A stretch of DNA of 64,000 nucleotides from Eleftheria terrae (GTDB lineage Bacteria; Pseudomonadota; Gammaproteobacteria; Burkholderiales; Burkholderiaceae_C), in contig NZ_CP106951.1 of NCBI RefSeq assembly GCF_030419005.1, positions 3,224,001-3,288,000 of the forward strand. The letters are read 5' to 3'. The translations under genes and the position numbers were made by a program. Shown one piece after another: positions 9,307 to 18,175 of this stretch (positions are counted from its first letter, which is position 1; every line of letters starts with the position of its first letter). The notes beneath the pieces were generated by a model that saw only the letters and a list, made by a program, of their open reading frames with translations, did no database searches and was not told the DNA's origin.

Positions 9307-10641
9307 TCATTGCGGCGGCTCGCGCATCTCGATGTAGGCCTGGCCGCGGATCTCGCGGGCCCACTCGGTATAGGCGGTCTCGAACTTCTGCTCGCGCAGC
9401 GCATTGGTGGCCAGCTCGCGCTGCTGGCGGGCATCGAGCTGGGCCTCGCGCCGCTCGGTCACCTGCACCAGATGGGCACCGAAGCGCGACATGAAGGGCT
9501 CGGACAGCTTGCCAACCTCGGTGCTGTTGAGCACCTGCTCGAACTCGGGCACGAACTGGCCCGGGTTGGCCCAGCCCAGATCGCCGCCCTGCGGCGCGCT
9601 GCCGTCTTCCGAGTACTCGCGCGCCAGCTGGGCGAAACCGGCTTGGCCGCCCTCGATGCGCTGCTTGTAGTCGCGCAGCCGGCGCAGCGCCGTCTCTTGC
9701 GTCAGCTGCGGCGAGACGCGCAGCAGGATGTGGCGCGAGCGGGTCTGCGTGATGGTCAGCGCCTTGCTGTCCTTGCGCTCGATGAGCTTGAGGACATGGA
9801 AGCCGGCGCCCGATCGCACCAGTTGCGGCGCCACTTCGCCGGCCTTCAGCTCGGCCACCGCCTGCACGAAGAGGTCGGGCAAGCGGTCGGCCGCGCGCAG
9901 TCCGAGCTGGCCAGCCTGGTCCTTGTTGGGGCCGTCGGAGAAATCGCGCACCAGGTCGGCAAAGGGGGTGCCGGCCTTGGCTCGGGCCAGCACGTCCTCG
10001 GCCCGCCGGCGGCGCTCGGTCTCCTGCTCGGCGGGGGCGCCCTCGGGCACCGACACCAGCACCTGGGCGATGTTGTACTCGGCCGCGCCGGCCGCTTCGC
10101 CGCGGATCTCGTTCAGGAATTTCTGGATGTCGGCATCGCTGACGCGGATGCGGGCCTGCACCTCGCGCTCGCGCAGGCGGCTGAGCATCAGCTCGTCGCG
10201 CACGTTGTTGCGAAAGCGGGCGAAATCGATGCCCTGGGTGCGCAGCCGCTCGCGCAGCTGCGCCAGCGACAACTGGTTCTGTGCCGCGACGTTGCCCACG
10301 GCGCGGTCCACTTCGGCGTCATCCACCCGCATGCCGATCATGCGAGCGTGCGAGAGCTGCGCGCGGTCGTCGATCAGGGCATCCAGCACCTGCTGGCGCA
10401 GCTGCTCGCGCGGCGGCAGGCGGCTGCCACTGCGGGCGGCGTCCTGCTCGATGCGGGCGATGCGCTGCTGCACGTCGTTGTTGGTCACCAGTTCCTGGTT
10501 GACGACGGCGACGATGAAGTCGCCGCCACGCGGCGCACCGGCCGGCTGCGCCCAGACCAGGCCGGGCACCAGCAAGGCGACGGCGGCCGCGGCCGCCAGG
10601 CGGCGTTGCAGGCCGCGCAGCAAGGAGAAGGATGGGGTCAT
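9307..10641 (-). CDS. surA: Periplasmic chaperone and peptidyl-prolyl isomerase SurA
   Basis: SurA escorts unfolded outer-membrane proteins, including LptD, across the periplasm. The 444-residue protein has a signal peptide ([20 protein letters not shown] then GLVWAQP), an N-terminal chaperone domain (about 40-180), and two parvulin/rotamase domains (about 185-290 and 300-400). The second parvulin domain has the better preserved core ([15 protein letters not shown]). The C-terminal helix ends in an acidic and proline-containing tail. It lies 32 bases downstream of lptD, so the chaperone is co-expressed with a major client. Confidence 0.96.
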   Translation of the reverse strand: MTPSFSLLRGLQRRLAAAAAVALLVPGLVWAQPAGAPRGGDFIVAVVNQELVTNNDVQQRIARIEQDAARSGSRLPPREQLRQQVLDALIDDRAQLSHARMIGMRVDDAEVDRAVGNVAAQNQLSLAQLRERLRTQGIDFARFRNNVRDELMLSRLREREVQARIRVSDADIQKFLNEIRGEAAGAAEYNIAQVLVSVPEGAPAEQETERRRRAEDVLARAKAGTPFADLVRDFSDGPNKDQAGQLGLRAADRLPDLFVQAVAELKAGEVAPQLVRSGAGFHVLKLIERKDSKALTITQTRSRHILLRVSPQLTQETALRRLRDYKQRIEGGQAGFAQLAREYSEDGSAPQGGDLGWANPGQFVPEFEQVLNSTEVGKLSEPFMSRFGAHLVQVTERREAQLDARQQRELATNALREQKFETAYTEWAREIRGQAYIEMREPPQ

Positions 10642-10673
10642 AACGCTGTGCTGTGTTGGGTCGGGGCCGCGCG

Positions 10674-12995
10674 CTAGTGGTCTTCGCGCAGCGGTTGGTA
10701 GCCGGGGATATTGTCCTGCCAGACGCGCAGTGGGTTGGCACCGAAGCCCAGGCGCGACAAGCCGACGAACTCCAGCTGCAGCATCAGCCGCGTGGTGCCG
10801 TCGCTGCGGCTGATGGAACGCCGCTCGACCGCCAGGCGGCCGATCCAGCAGCCGGCGTCGTATTCGAAGCCGACCAGTGAATCGGTCAGCCGGCGGTCGC
10901 GCATGCTGTAGTTGGCCCGCCCCACGGTGTAGAGCGAGCCCAGGCAGGCCGAGCCACCCGAGCCTTCGGACGGCTTGGCCCGGTACAGCGGCCATTGCCA
11001 GCCGATGTCCAGCTGCTCGCTGGCCTTGCGGGTGAAGGTGTAGTTGGCCCCGATGGTGCGGAAGGCGCCCGGCGAGAAACGCACGCCGAGCGTCGAGCGC
11101 ACCGAGCGCCGCAGGTCCGGGTTGTACTGGGTCGAGCCGCCCACCCACCAGTTGGGGATCAGGCCGGTCGAGCCGAGCAGCAGCACGTCGCTGAAGCGCT
11201 CGCGGAAAGGCTCGCCCTCGGGCGTGATGCGCTGCTCGCGGAACAGGTAGCGCTGCGCCAGCCCCAAGCGCAGGGCCTCGACGCCGTTGGCTTCGTCATA
11301 GAAGCGGGTGAAGGCGCCGGCCGTCACATGGTGCGCGTCGGCCACGCGGTCGACGCCCGAGAAGGGGTTCTCGGTGAACAGCGAGGTCAGCGTGAAGTCC
11401 TTCACCGCGGTGTCGAACACCGGGATGTCGCTCTGGTCCCGGTAGGGCGTGTTGACGTACAGCAGCCGCGGCTCGAAGGTCTGCAGGAAGCGGCGGCCGA
11501 ACAGTTGGCTCTCGCGCTCGAAGGTCCAGCCGGTGTCGATGCTGAAGGTCGGGATGACGCGCGACTCCGATCGCGAACGGGCCCCGCCGCGGGTCGCGTC
11601 GATGCGGTAGGTGGCGGCGTTGATCGACAGCTTGGGCCGCAGATACCAGCCCGGCGTGTCGACCACCGACCAGCTCAGGCTGCCGAGGGCATGCACCCGG
11701 GTGGCGTCGGGCCGGTCGTCGGCCCGCGAGGCGCGGTCGTACAACGCGAAGCGGTTGGCCTCGGTCTCGAGCGTGGCCCGCCAGCCGTGGCCCAGCTCCT
11801 GGGTGCGCCGCAGGCCCAGCTGCGGCTCGCGGCTGTAGGGCGCCTCGATCGGCGCGCTCGGGTCCTGCAGCACCTGCCAGCGCTGCACGCGGCTGTAGAG
11901 CTGCCAGTCGTCCAGCCACCAGCTGGCATGGGCGTCACCCGGCAGCAGGCGGCGCGTCAGGCCGGGGATGTTGCGCTCCAGGTCCTTCCAGTAGTCGTCA
12001 TCGGAGACCCGGTTGACGTTCAGGCCGTACTCGCCCTCGTAGGGCAGGCGGCCGTCATGCAAGGCATGCAGCATCGTGCGCGAACCGCCCCAGACGCGGT
12101 CATCGGGCAGCACATGCAGGTTCAGCTCGCCGTGGTAGCCCGGCTGCAGGTAGCGGAACTGGGTGCCCAGCGCCACGCCGCGCTTGCTCATGACCGAGGG
12201 CGTCAGCGTCATGTCGAAGTTGGGCGCGATGTTCCAGTAGTAGGGCACCCCCAGCTCGAAGCCGCTCTTGCTGTCATAGCCCGGCGTTGGCGGCAGCCAG
12301 CCGGACTTGCGCTTGTCCGACAGCGGAAAGGTCAGGTAGGGCGCGGCCAGCAGCGGCACGCCGTAGAAGGTCAGCACGCCGCCTTCGGCGGTCCCCACCT
12401 CGTTCTCGAAGTCCAGCGTGACGCGGCGGCCCTTCAGCATCCAGGCGTAGTCGCCCTGGTCGTCGGGGGTGCAGCTGGAGTAGGTGGCGCCGCTGGCCAG
12501 CACCCGCTTCTGGCCGAGAAAATCGATGCGCTCGGCGCGCCCGCCGGCCTGCGTCACCGCGAAGAAATAGCTCGGGTTGATGAAGAAGCCTTCGTAGCGC
12601 TCCACCTGCAGCTGCAGCTCCGGGCCGCTGAAGACATTGCCGTCGCGCGTCACCCGCACGTTGCCGCGCGCCTTGGCGATGCCTTGCGGGATGTCGTAGT
12701 CCAGGCGGTCGGCGTTGATGGTGGTGGGCCCGCGCTTGAGGACGACGTCGCCTTCGGCGACAGCGTCGATGTCGGGCCGGCCGGTCAGCTCACGGGCCTC
12801 GACGGTGACGGGCTGCTGGTCTTCGTCCGGCGGGGCGGCGGGTGTCTGCTGGGCCTGGGTGCCGCAGCAGGCGGCGGCGAGCAGGCAGGCGGCAGCCACA
12901 GGCCGCAGGCGAAGGACGGGCGTGACAGGCGGCTGGCGATGCAAAACAGTCGGGCGGCTGATGGCAGTGGAAGGCCGCGGCACGTGAAGGATCAC
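10674..12995 (-). CDS. lptD: LPS-assembly outer-membrane protein LptD
   Basis: LptD is the beta-barrel that, with LptE, inserts lipopolysaccharide into the outer leaflet. The 773-residue length fits the family (E. coli 784). After a signal sequence (VAAACLLAAACCGTQAQ) comes an OstA/LptA-like domain (about 60-220, with ADRLDYDIPQG), then the long barrel domain. Cysteines occur in the N-terminal part (YSSCTPDD) and near the C-terminus (SACLGS and DAGCWIG), consistent with the known disulphides. A GTG at 12995 with GGAGG 11 bases upstream is taken as start; the open frame continues far upstream, so the start is less sure than the identity. It is divergent from an amgK-like gene across 183 bases. 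Confidence 0.93.
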   Translation of the reverse strand: MILHVPRPSTAISRPTVLHRQPPVTPVLRLRPVAAACLLAAACCGTQAQQTPAAPPDEDQQPVTVEARELTGRPDIDAVAEGDVVLKRGPTTINADRLDYDIPQGIAKARGNVRVTRDGNVFSGPELQLQVERYEGFFINPSYFFAVTQAGGRAERIDFLGQKRVLASGATYSSCTPDDQGDYAWMLKGRRVTLDFENEVGTAEGGVLTFYGVPLLAAPYLTFPLSDKRKSGWLPPTPGYDSKSGFELGVPYYWNIAPNFDMTLTPSVMSKRGVALGTQFRYLQPGYHGELNLHVLPDDRVWGGSRTMLHALHDGRLPYEGEYGLNVNRVSDDDYWKDLERNIPGLTRRLLPGDAHASWWLDDWQLYSRVQRWQVLQDPSAPIEAPYSREPQLGLRRTQELGHGWRATLETEANRFALYDRASRADDRPDATRVHALGSLSWSVVDTPGWYLRPKLSINAATYRIDATRGGARSRSESRVIPTFSIDTGWTFERESQLFGRRFLQTFEPRLLYVNTPYRDQSDIPVFDTAVKDFTLTSLFTENPFSGVDRVADAHHVTAGAFTRFYDEANGVEALRLGLAQRYLFREQRITPEGEPFRERFSDVLLLGSTGLIPNWWVGGSTQYNPDLRRSVRSTLGVRFSPGAFRTIGANYTFTRKASEQLDIGWQWPLYRAKPSEGSGGSACLGSLYTVGRANYSMRDRRLTDSLVGFEYDAGCWIGRLAVERRSISRSDGTTRLMLQLEFVGLSRLGFGANPLRVWQDNIPGYQPLREDH

Positions 12996-13178
12996 CGCGC
13001 TGGCGCCCTCCTGAACGGTGCCCTGGCCGGGCGGTTTGTAGAATCGATTATTCCATGAGCCCCCGCACCGGCCGCCAGCGGGCGTCATTGCAGGGCTTCT
13101 CCGGTGTGTTTCGGCGCGCCGCGGGCCGGTGCCGCCAGGCGCCCAGCGCCGCGCGGCCAACCTCTTCGCTTCCTCGCC

Positions 13179-14228
13179 ATGACTCTTTCCGCCGCGACCT
13201 CCCCCGCGATTGCCTGGGCCGACGAACAACGCCGTGCCGCCTTCGAGCGCTGGCTGGACCGCCTGGCGGCCTACCAGGTCGATCCCGGCTCGCTGCGCAG
13301 CGCCAGCGCCGACGCCAGCTTCCGGCGCTATTTCCGCATCGATTCGGCGGCAGGCACCCGCATCATCATGGATGCGCCGCCCAGCCACGAGGACTGCCGG
13401 CCGTTCGTGAAGGTCGGCCGCCTGCTGCGCGACGCCGGCCTGAATGCGCCCGAGATCCTCGAATGGAGCGAGGCCGACGGCTTCATGCTGTTGTCCGACC
13501 TCGGCACCACCACCTACCTGGCGGAGCTGAATGTCGGCAACGCGGCTTCGCTCTACGGCGACGCCACGTCGGCGCTGGTGCGCATGCAGGGCATTGCTGC
13601 ACGCGAGCAGCTGCCGGCCTATGACCGCGCACTGCTGACCCGGGAGCTGCAACTGTTTCCGGAGTGGTACATCGGCCGCCACATCGGCTATGTCCTGAGC
13701 GAGGACGAGCAGCGCCTGCTGCAGCGCAGCTTCGAGCTGATCCTGGATGCGGCGCTGGCCCAGCCGGCGGTGCTGGTGCACCGCGACTACCACTCGCGCA
13801 ACCTGATGGTGTGCCCCGACAGCGGCAACCCGGGGGTGATCGACTTCCAGGACGCGGTCTGGGGCCCCATCACCTACGACCTGGCCTCGCTGCTGCGCGA
13901 CGCCTATGTCGAGTGGGAGGAGGAGCAGCAGATCGACTGGGCCGTGCGCTACTGGCAGAAGGCACGCAAGGCCGGCCTGCCGGTGAGCGCCGACTTCGGC
14001 GAGTTCTGGCGCGACTTCGAATGGATGGGGCTGCAGCGCCACCTGAAGGTGCTGGGCATCTTCTGCCGGCTCTACCACCGCGACGGCAAGGACGGCTACC
14101 TGAAGGACCTGCCCCTGGTCTGGCGCTACGCGCATCGCGTGGCGGCGCGCTACAACGTCCTGACCCCGCTGGCCCAGCTGCTGGAGCGGCTGGCCGGCGA
14201 GCAGCGCGAGGCCGGCTACACCTTCTGA
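13179..14228 (+). CDS. amgK: AmgK-like N-acetylmuramate/N-acetylglucosamine kinase
   Basis: This is an aminoglycoside-phosphotransferase-fold kinase of 349 residues. In Pseudomonas, AmgK phosphorylates the anomeric carbon of recycled MurNAc, and MurU then makes UDP-MurNAc, bypassing de novo synthesis. Kinase features are visible: the catalytic loop LVHRDYHSRNLMV and the metal-binding VIDFQDAVWGP. The position beside lptD is the same as reported for amgK in Pseudomonas putida, which supports the specific name over a generic phosphotransferase. The partner murU, usually the next gene, is not here: the following gene is an oppositely oriented LysR regulator. Confidence 0.8.
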   Translation: MTLSAATSPAIAWADEQRRAAFERWLDRLAAYQVDPGSLRSASADASFRRYFRIDSAAGTRIIMDAPPSHEDCRPFVKVGRLLRDAGLNAPEILEWSEADGFMLLSDLGTTTYLAELNVGNAASLYGDATSALVRMQGIAAREQLPAYDRALLTRELQLFPEWYIGRHIGYVLSEDEQRLLQRSFELILDAALAQPAVLVHRDYHSRNLMVCPDSGNPGVIDFQDAVWGPITYDLASLLRDAYVEWEEEQQIDWAVRYWQKARKAGLPVSADFGEFWRDFEWMGLQRHLKVLGIFCRLYHRDGKDGYLKDLPLVWRYAHRVAARYNVLTPLAQLLERLAGEQREAGYTF

Positions 14229-14256
14229 GGCCTGAGGCTGGCCCTCGGCGGCGCCC

Positions 14257-15261
14257 TCAGGCCGCCGCCTGCTCCAGCGGCTGCGGGTCCTCGGCCGGCG
14301 TCATCGCGCGGTGCGCCGTCTCGCAGCCGGCCGCCGCAAGCCATGGGTCGCGATCTTCCGCAGCGAAGGTGTTGACCAGGAAGTCCATGAAGGCCCGCGT
14401 GCGGGCCGGCACGTACTTGCGGCTCGGCATGGCGGCATAGATGGTGTAGTCCATGATGCGCCACTCCGGCAGCACCCGCTCCAGCGCATGCTCCAGCAGG
14501 GCGTCCTCCACCATGAAGGACGGCAGTCCGACGATGCCCAGCCCCGCCAGCGCAGCGGCATACAGCGTGTCGATATGGTGAGTGCTGAGGGCCGCCCGCG
14601 GCTCCACCTCGACGCCGCCCGGCAGCGCCTTGCCGAAGGGGCAGTTCTCGAAGCGCCAGGTGCGCGGCACGTTGGGCAGGTTGGCCACCAGGCACTCGTG
14701 GTGCGCCAGGTCGGCCGGCGTCACCGGCCGGCCGCGCTTGTCGAGATAGGACGGCGCCGCGCAGGTCACCACTTCCGTGCGGGCCAGCTTGCGGGCCACG
14801 AAGTCGCCGGTCAATGGACGCGGCCCGACAAACAGGATGGACACGTCATACGCTTCATCGGCCGCCTCCACCGGGCCGCCGGCCGTCAGGTCCACCGTCA
14901 CCTTGGGGCACTGGTCGCGGAACTTGGGCAGGTGCTTGGCCAGCTGGTGCACGGCGAACGCGCCCGGCACCAGTACCCGCAGGTGGCCCTTCGGCTCGGC
15001 CACCGCCGCGCTGGCCAGTGCTTCGGCCTCCTCGACCTCGGTGAGGATCTGCCGCACCCGCTCCAGATAGGTTTCACCGATGTCGGTCAGCGCCAGGCGC
15101 CGGGTGGTGCGCTGGATCAGCCGCGCGCCGAGGTGGGCTTCCAGGTCAGCCACCAGCCGGGTGACCACTGCCGCCGACAGGTCCAGCGCACGTGCCGCGG
15201 CCGCGAAGCTGCCCTCGTCGATGACCTTGGAGAACACGCGCATGGAATGCAGACGATCCAT
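14257..15261 (-). CDS. LysR-family transcriptional regulator
   Basis: This 334-residue regulator has an N-terminal winged helix (residues 1-60, VFSKVIDEGSFAAAARALDL) followed by a periplasmic-binding-protein-like co-inducer domain (about 90-295). The C-terminal 30 residues are an extra tail. It falls in the large group of Burkholderiales LysR proteins whose targets cannot be told from sequence. LysR genes often control a divergent neighbour; here that neighbour is a small DUF4148 gene 189 bases away. It is convergent with amgK, with 28 bases between stops. Confidence 0.92.
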   Translation of the reverse strand: MDRLHSMRVFSKVIDEGSFAAAARALDLSAAVVTRLVADLEAHLGARLIQRTTRRLALTDIGETYLERVRQILTEVEEAEALASAAVAEPKGHLRVLVPGAFAVHQLAKHLPKFRDQCPKVTVDLTAGGPVEAADEAYDVSILFVGPRPLTGDFVARKLARTEVVTCAAPSYLDKRGRPVTPADLAHHECLVANLPNVPRTWRFENCPFGKALPGGVEVEPRAALSTHHIDTLYAAALAGLGIVGLPSFMVEDALLEHALERVLPEWRIMDYTIYAAMPSRKYVPARTRAFMDFLVNTFAAEDRDPWLAAAGCETAHRAMTPAEDPQPLEQAAA

Positions 15262-15450
15262 CTGACCACCTCCGTTTGTTGCGGATTCCGGAAGTATTCA
15301 TTGTAGCGGCGCCGATTTTTCCACCCCGGGTTAACACCTAAAGTCACTCCCATCGATGAGCACCCACCCAAGGCGCTCGGGGCCCAGCGATGGGCCGGAC
15401 GGCAGCACGCTCGTCCCGACCCCTGACCAACGACCACACTGGAGATGAAC

Positions 15451-15765
15451 ATGAACACCCGCCAACGCCTGATCGCCGCCCTGGTGACCGCCTTTGCCGC
15501 CACCGGTGCCTTCGCCGGCGAAGCGAATGCCGATGACGAGACCTGGACGCGCCAGGCGCCCTCGGTCAAGAGCCGCGCCGAGGTCAAGGCGGAGCTGGCC
15601 CAGCTCCGCGCTGAAGGCGCGCTGCCGGTGTCCAGCGGCGAAGCCACCGTTTTCCCCGGCAGCCGTGCCAGCGCCACCGCGCGCAGCCGCGATGCCGTGA
15701 AGCGCGAAGCCGCCGAAGCGCTGCGCAGCCCGGGCAGCGCCGCTCCCATCAACGTCGGCGGCTGA
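15451..15765 (+). CDS. Small exported DUF4148-type protein
   Basis: This 104-residue protein has a clear signal peptide (RLIAALVTAFAATGAFAGEA). The short, charged mature part includes SRAEVKAELAQLRAEG, the hallmark of the DUF4148 family that is abundant in Burkholderiales and has no known function. Two ATGs are possible (15445 and 15451); GGAG abuts the first and is 6 bases from the second, so the second is chosen. The gene stands alone between divergent and convergent neighbours, so context gives no clue to its role. Confidence 0.85.
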   Translation: MNTRQRLIAALVTAFAATGAFAGEANADDETWTRQAPSVKSRAEVKAELAQLRAEGALPVSSGEATVFPGSRASATARSRDAVKREAAEALRSPGSAAPINVGG

Positions 15766-15811
15766 CCGGCCCCTGCCCCGGTCGCGTTCCGGCCGCCCGG
15801 CCGGAACTGCT

Positions 15812-17290
15812 TCAAGGGCTTGCCACGCCCCGTGGCACTTGCCGCGCCGGCAAGCTGAAGCCCGCCTTCACCACGGTGATGCCGTCCCGCTCACGGCTCT
15901 CGCGCAGGCCGGGTTGGCCGTCGAAGAGATAAGGCCGCTGTGCCACCGAGGCGCCAGCGGCGCCCGACACGGGCGCAAAGTGGAGCTGCACCGGCTCGCC
16001 GCGCAGCGCCTGCGTGGTGATGTAGCTGATGAGGGCATGCTCCAGCGAGTGGTAGCCGTTTTTCCAATGGTGCTGCTTCAGGCTGACCGGCGGCGGCGCG
16101 CCCTCGGCAGAGAGCCCGCCGTGCACTTCGCCGCCGTCATGGTCGACGAAGTGGCGCAGCCAGTACGGCCAGCTGCGAACCAGGTAGCGGTCGGGTCCAG
16201 GCTCGTCGAGCGCGAGCGTGGCCGCCAGCTGGTCGAGTTCCGCATGGATCCACCAGGACTTGCCCGCATCGACACCATCCGCGGTCCAGGCCGAGGCCCA
16301 TGAGCCGCTGTCGTCGAGCCAGGCCTGCCGCAGCAGCGCACGCGCCTGGCGGCGCGCCCAGCGCTGCGCCTGCGCGTCACCGAGCTGTCGGCCCGCCAGC
16401 ATCACCATCCAGAAAGCCTTGCCGCTGTGGCCGAAGTCGTTGTGGCGCGCCCCGGGCTGCGCGCCACCAGCGTCCAGGGTACCGACACACCGCGGAGCCG
16501 GCACACCGCAATAGCGGGTGCGGATGGCCCGCAGCAGGCGGCGCATGTCGGCCTGCCAGCGCGCGCGCTGCTCTCCCTGCAGGCGCGGCAGGGTCAGCAC
16601 CATGTAGGCATTGAGCGGATCGAGCTGGGCCACCAGCTCGCCGCGTTGCGCGCCAGGGCCCTGCAGGGTCCAGCGCATCTGGCCCTGCCGCGGGTCATAG
16701 TGACGCATCAGGTGCCGGTGCAACCGGTCCAGGTCGGCCAGGGTCCCGGCGTCGCCCGTCAGGTAGTGCCAGGCCGCCAGTGCGAGGCCGGCATAGGCGA
16801 GGTCCTGCACCGTGCGCTCGCCCACCGCAGGCTGGGGCCGGCCGCCCGCGTCGTAGTAGGTGGCCGCGCTGCCGCTGTGCGGGTCGAGGGCGCGGGCGCG
16901 GATGTCTTCCACCCCGGCCCCGGCCAGCCGCAGCAGGGCCGGGTCCCCGTTCAGGTGGAATCCCATCGCATAGGCGAAGACCTGGCGGGCCTGCATGCGC
17001 ACATAGTCGCGGCCCAGCTCCTCGCGCAGCCAGCCCGGTGCGCCGGCCAGTTCGGCGCACGGCTGGCGAGCGTCATAGGGGCGGCCGTCGAGGCAGCGAA
17101 AGGTCGGGAAGCGGCCCACCGGCTGCCCCTGTGCGCCCGGCGCGCGCCAGTAGCGCAGCAGGTCGTCCTCGGCATGCCGCAGCCAGACCGCGCCGTCGGG
17201 CAGTGCATCGGCACCGTCCACCGGCCCGGCCAGCGCCGCGCCTGCGGCAAGGAACATCGACAAGCAACACAGAACAGCACGCAGCGCCAC
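15812..17290 (-). CDS. Secreted AGE-family-like (alpha/alpha)6-barrel protein
   Basis: This 492-residue protein has a signal peptide (AVLCCLSMFLAAGAALAGPV), so it is probably periplasmic. The body resembles N-acylglucosamine 2-epimerase (AGE)-type (alpha/alpha)6-barrel proteins: repeated helical segments rich in Trp and His, with ARHNDFGHSGKAFWMVM, SWWIHAELDQLAA and HHWKNGYHSLEHALISYI near the expected active-site face. True AGE enzymes are cytoplasmic, so the exported form is unusual and the reaction is unknown. A GTG start is supported by AGGAG 7 bases upstream. It is divergent from a TetR regulator, with a TetR-type operator between them. Confidence 0.65.
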   Translation of the reverse strand: MALRAVLCCLSMFLAAGAALAGPVDGADALPDGAVWLRHAEDDLLRYWRAPGAQGQPVGRFPTFRCLDGRPYDARQPCAELAGAPGWLREELGRDYVRMQARQVFAYAMGFHLNGDPALLRLAGAGVEDIRARALDPHSGSAATYYDAGGRPQPAVGERTVQDLAYAGLALAAWHYLTGDAGTLADLDRLHRHLMRHYDPRQGQMRWTLQGPGAQRGELVAQLDPLNAYMVLTLPRLQGEQRARWQADMRRLLRAIRTRYCGVPAPRCVGTLDAGGAQPGARHNDFGHSGKAFWMVMLAGRQLGDAQAQRWARRQARALLRQAWLDDSGSWASAWTADGVDAGKSWWIHAELDQLAATLALDEPGPDRYLVRSWPYWLRHFVDHDGGEVHGGLSAEGAPPPVSLKQHHWKNGYHSLEHALISYITTQALRGEPVQLHFAPVSGAAGASVAQRPYLFDGQPGLRESRERDGITVVKAGFSLPARQVPRGVASP

Positions 17291-17375
17291 GACTCGTCTC
17301 CTGAAAAGGCCGGCATCGGCCAGGCATCGCTGGAAAGCAGAACAACGTTGAGGAACAACTCCGGCACTGCAACTG

Positions 17376-17391
17376 TACCGATCGTTCGGTA
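17376..17391. promoter_or_regulatory. TetR-type operator with overlapping -10 box
   Basis: TACCGA-TCGT-TCGGTA is a perfect 6+6 dyad lying in the 185-base divergent region between the AGE-like gene and the tetR-like gene. TATAGT (17390-17395), a good -10 for plus-strand transcription, overlaps its right arm. A repressor bound here would block tetR and could also affect the divergent gene. Symmetric sites of this kind are typical for TetR/AcrR proteins. Confidence 0.7.
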
Positions 17392-17478
17392 TAGTAGAGA
17401 TGTCCTCTCCCAGCCGTCAATCCAGGACCACCCGCAGGATCCTCTACGATATGCAGCGCCATCATCACGGAGCCCTTG

Positions 17479-18051
17479 TTGACGAGATCCACACTGAGCC
17501 GGGACGCGCTGGTCGAGAAGCTGGTCGAGGTGTTCTACGAATACGGCTACGACGGCGCGACGCTGCGTGTCATCTCGGAGGCCACCGGCCTGGGCAAGGC
17601 CAGCCTCTACCACCACTTCCCCGGCGGCAAGGAGCAGATGGCGGCCGCCGTGCTGGAACATTCGCGCCGCTGGGGGGCCGAGCACATCGGTGCCCTGCTG
17701 GCGAGCGAGCTCGGCGCCCAGGAGAAGGTGCGCGGCATCTTCGACGCGATCGACCAGGTGCATCACCGCGCCCAGCAGCTCACCTTGATGAACGTCTTCA
17801 CCTATGGCTCGGCACGCGCGGTGTTCGGCGCGCCGGTGGCCGAGCGGGTGCGGGCCGGCCTCGAGTCGCTGGCCACGCTGCTGCAACTCTGCGGTATCGA
17901 TGCGCAGCAGGCCGAAGCGCGGGCGCTGGATGCCTACATCCAGCTCGAAGGCGCGATGGTGCTGGCCCGCACGCTGGACGACCTGAACGTCTTTCGCGCC
18001 GTGGTGCGGCGCCTGCCGGACCAGCTGCTGAGCGGCGCCACCGCCGGCTGA
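17479..18051 (+). CDS. TetR/AcrR-family transcriptional regulator
   Basis: This regulator of about 190 residues has a canonical TetR DNA-binding domain (residues 10-55: YDGATLRVISEATGLGKASL followed by YHHF) and a helical ligand-binding domain. A TTG at 17479, 6 bases after GGAG, is the likely start; another TTG lies one codon earlier and no in-frame ATG is nearby. It probably represses its own promoter and perhaps the divergent AGE-like gene, because a perfect dyad lies between them. The ligand is unknown. MalZ follows about 125 bases downstream with its own ribosome site. Confidence 0.9.
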   Translation: MTRSTLSRDALVEKLVEVFYEYGYDGATLRVISEATGLGKASLYHHFPGGKEQMAAAVLEHSRRWGAEHIGALLASELGAQEKVRGIFDAIDQVHHRAQQLTLMNVFTYGSARAVFGAPVAERVRAGLESLATLLQLCGIDAQQAEARALDAYIQLEGAMVLARTLDDLNVFRAVVRRLPDQLLSGATAG

Positions 18052-18175
18052 TCACCGCCCCCCTTCGGCGCCCCCTGGGCGTTGCCGCCCACGTCCTTTC
18101 CATTGGCGTCTGCCGCCTGCCGCTGGCACGGCCAGGTCGCGCCATGCCGTGCCTCTTTCCCTCCAGGAGTGCTCC

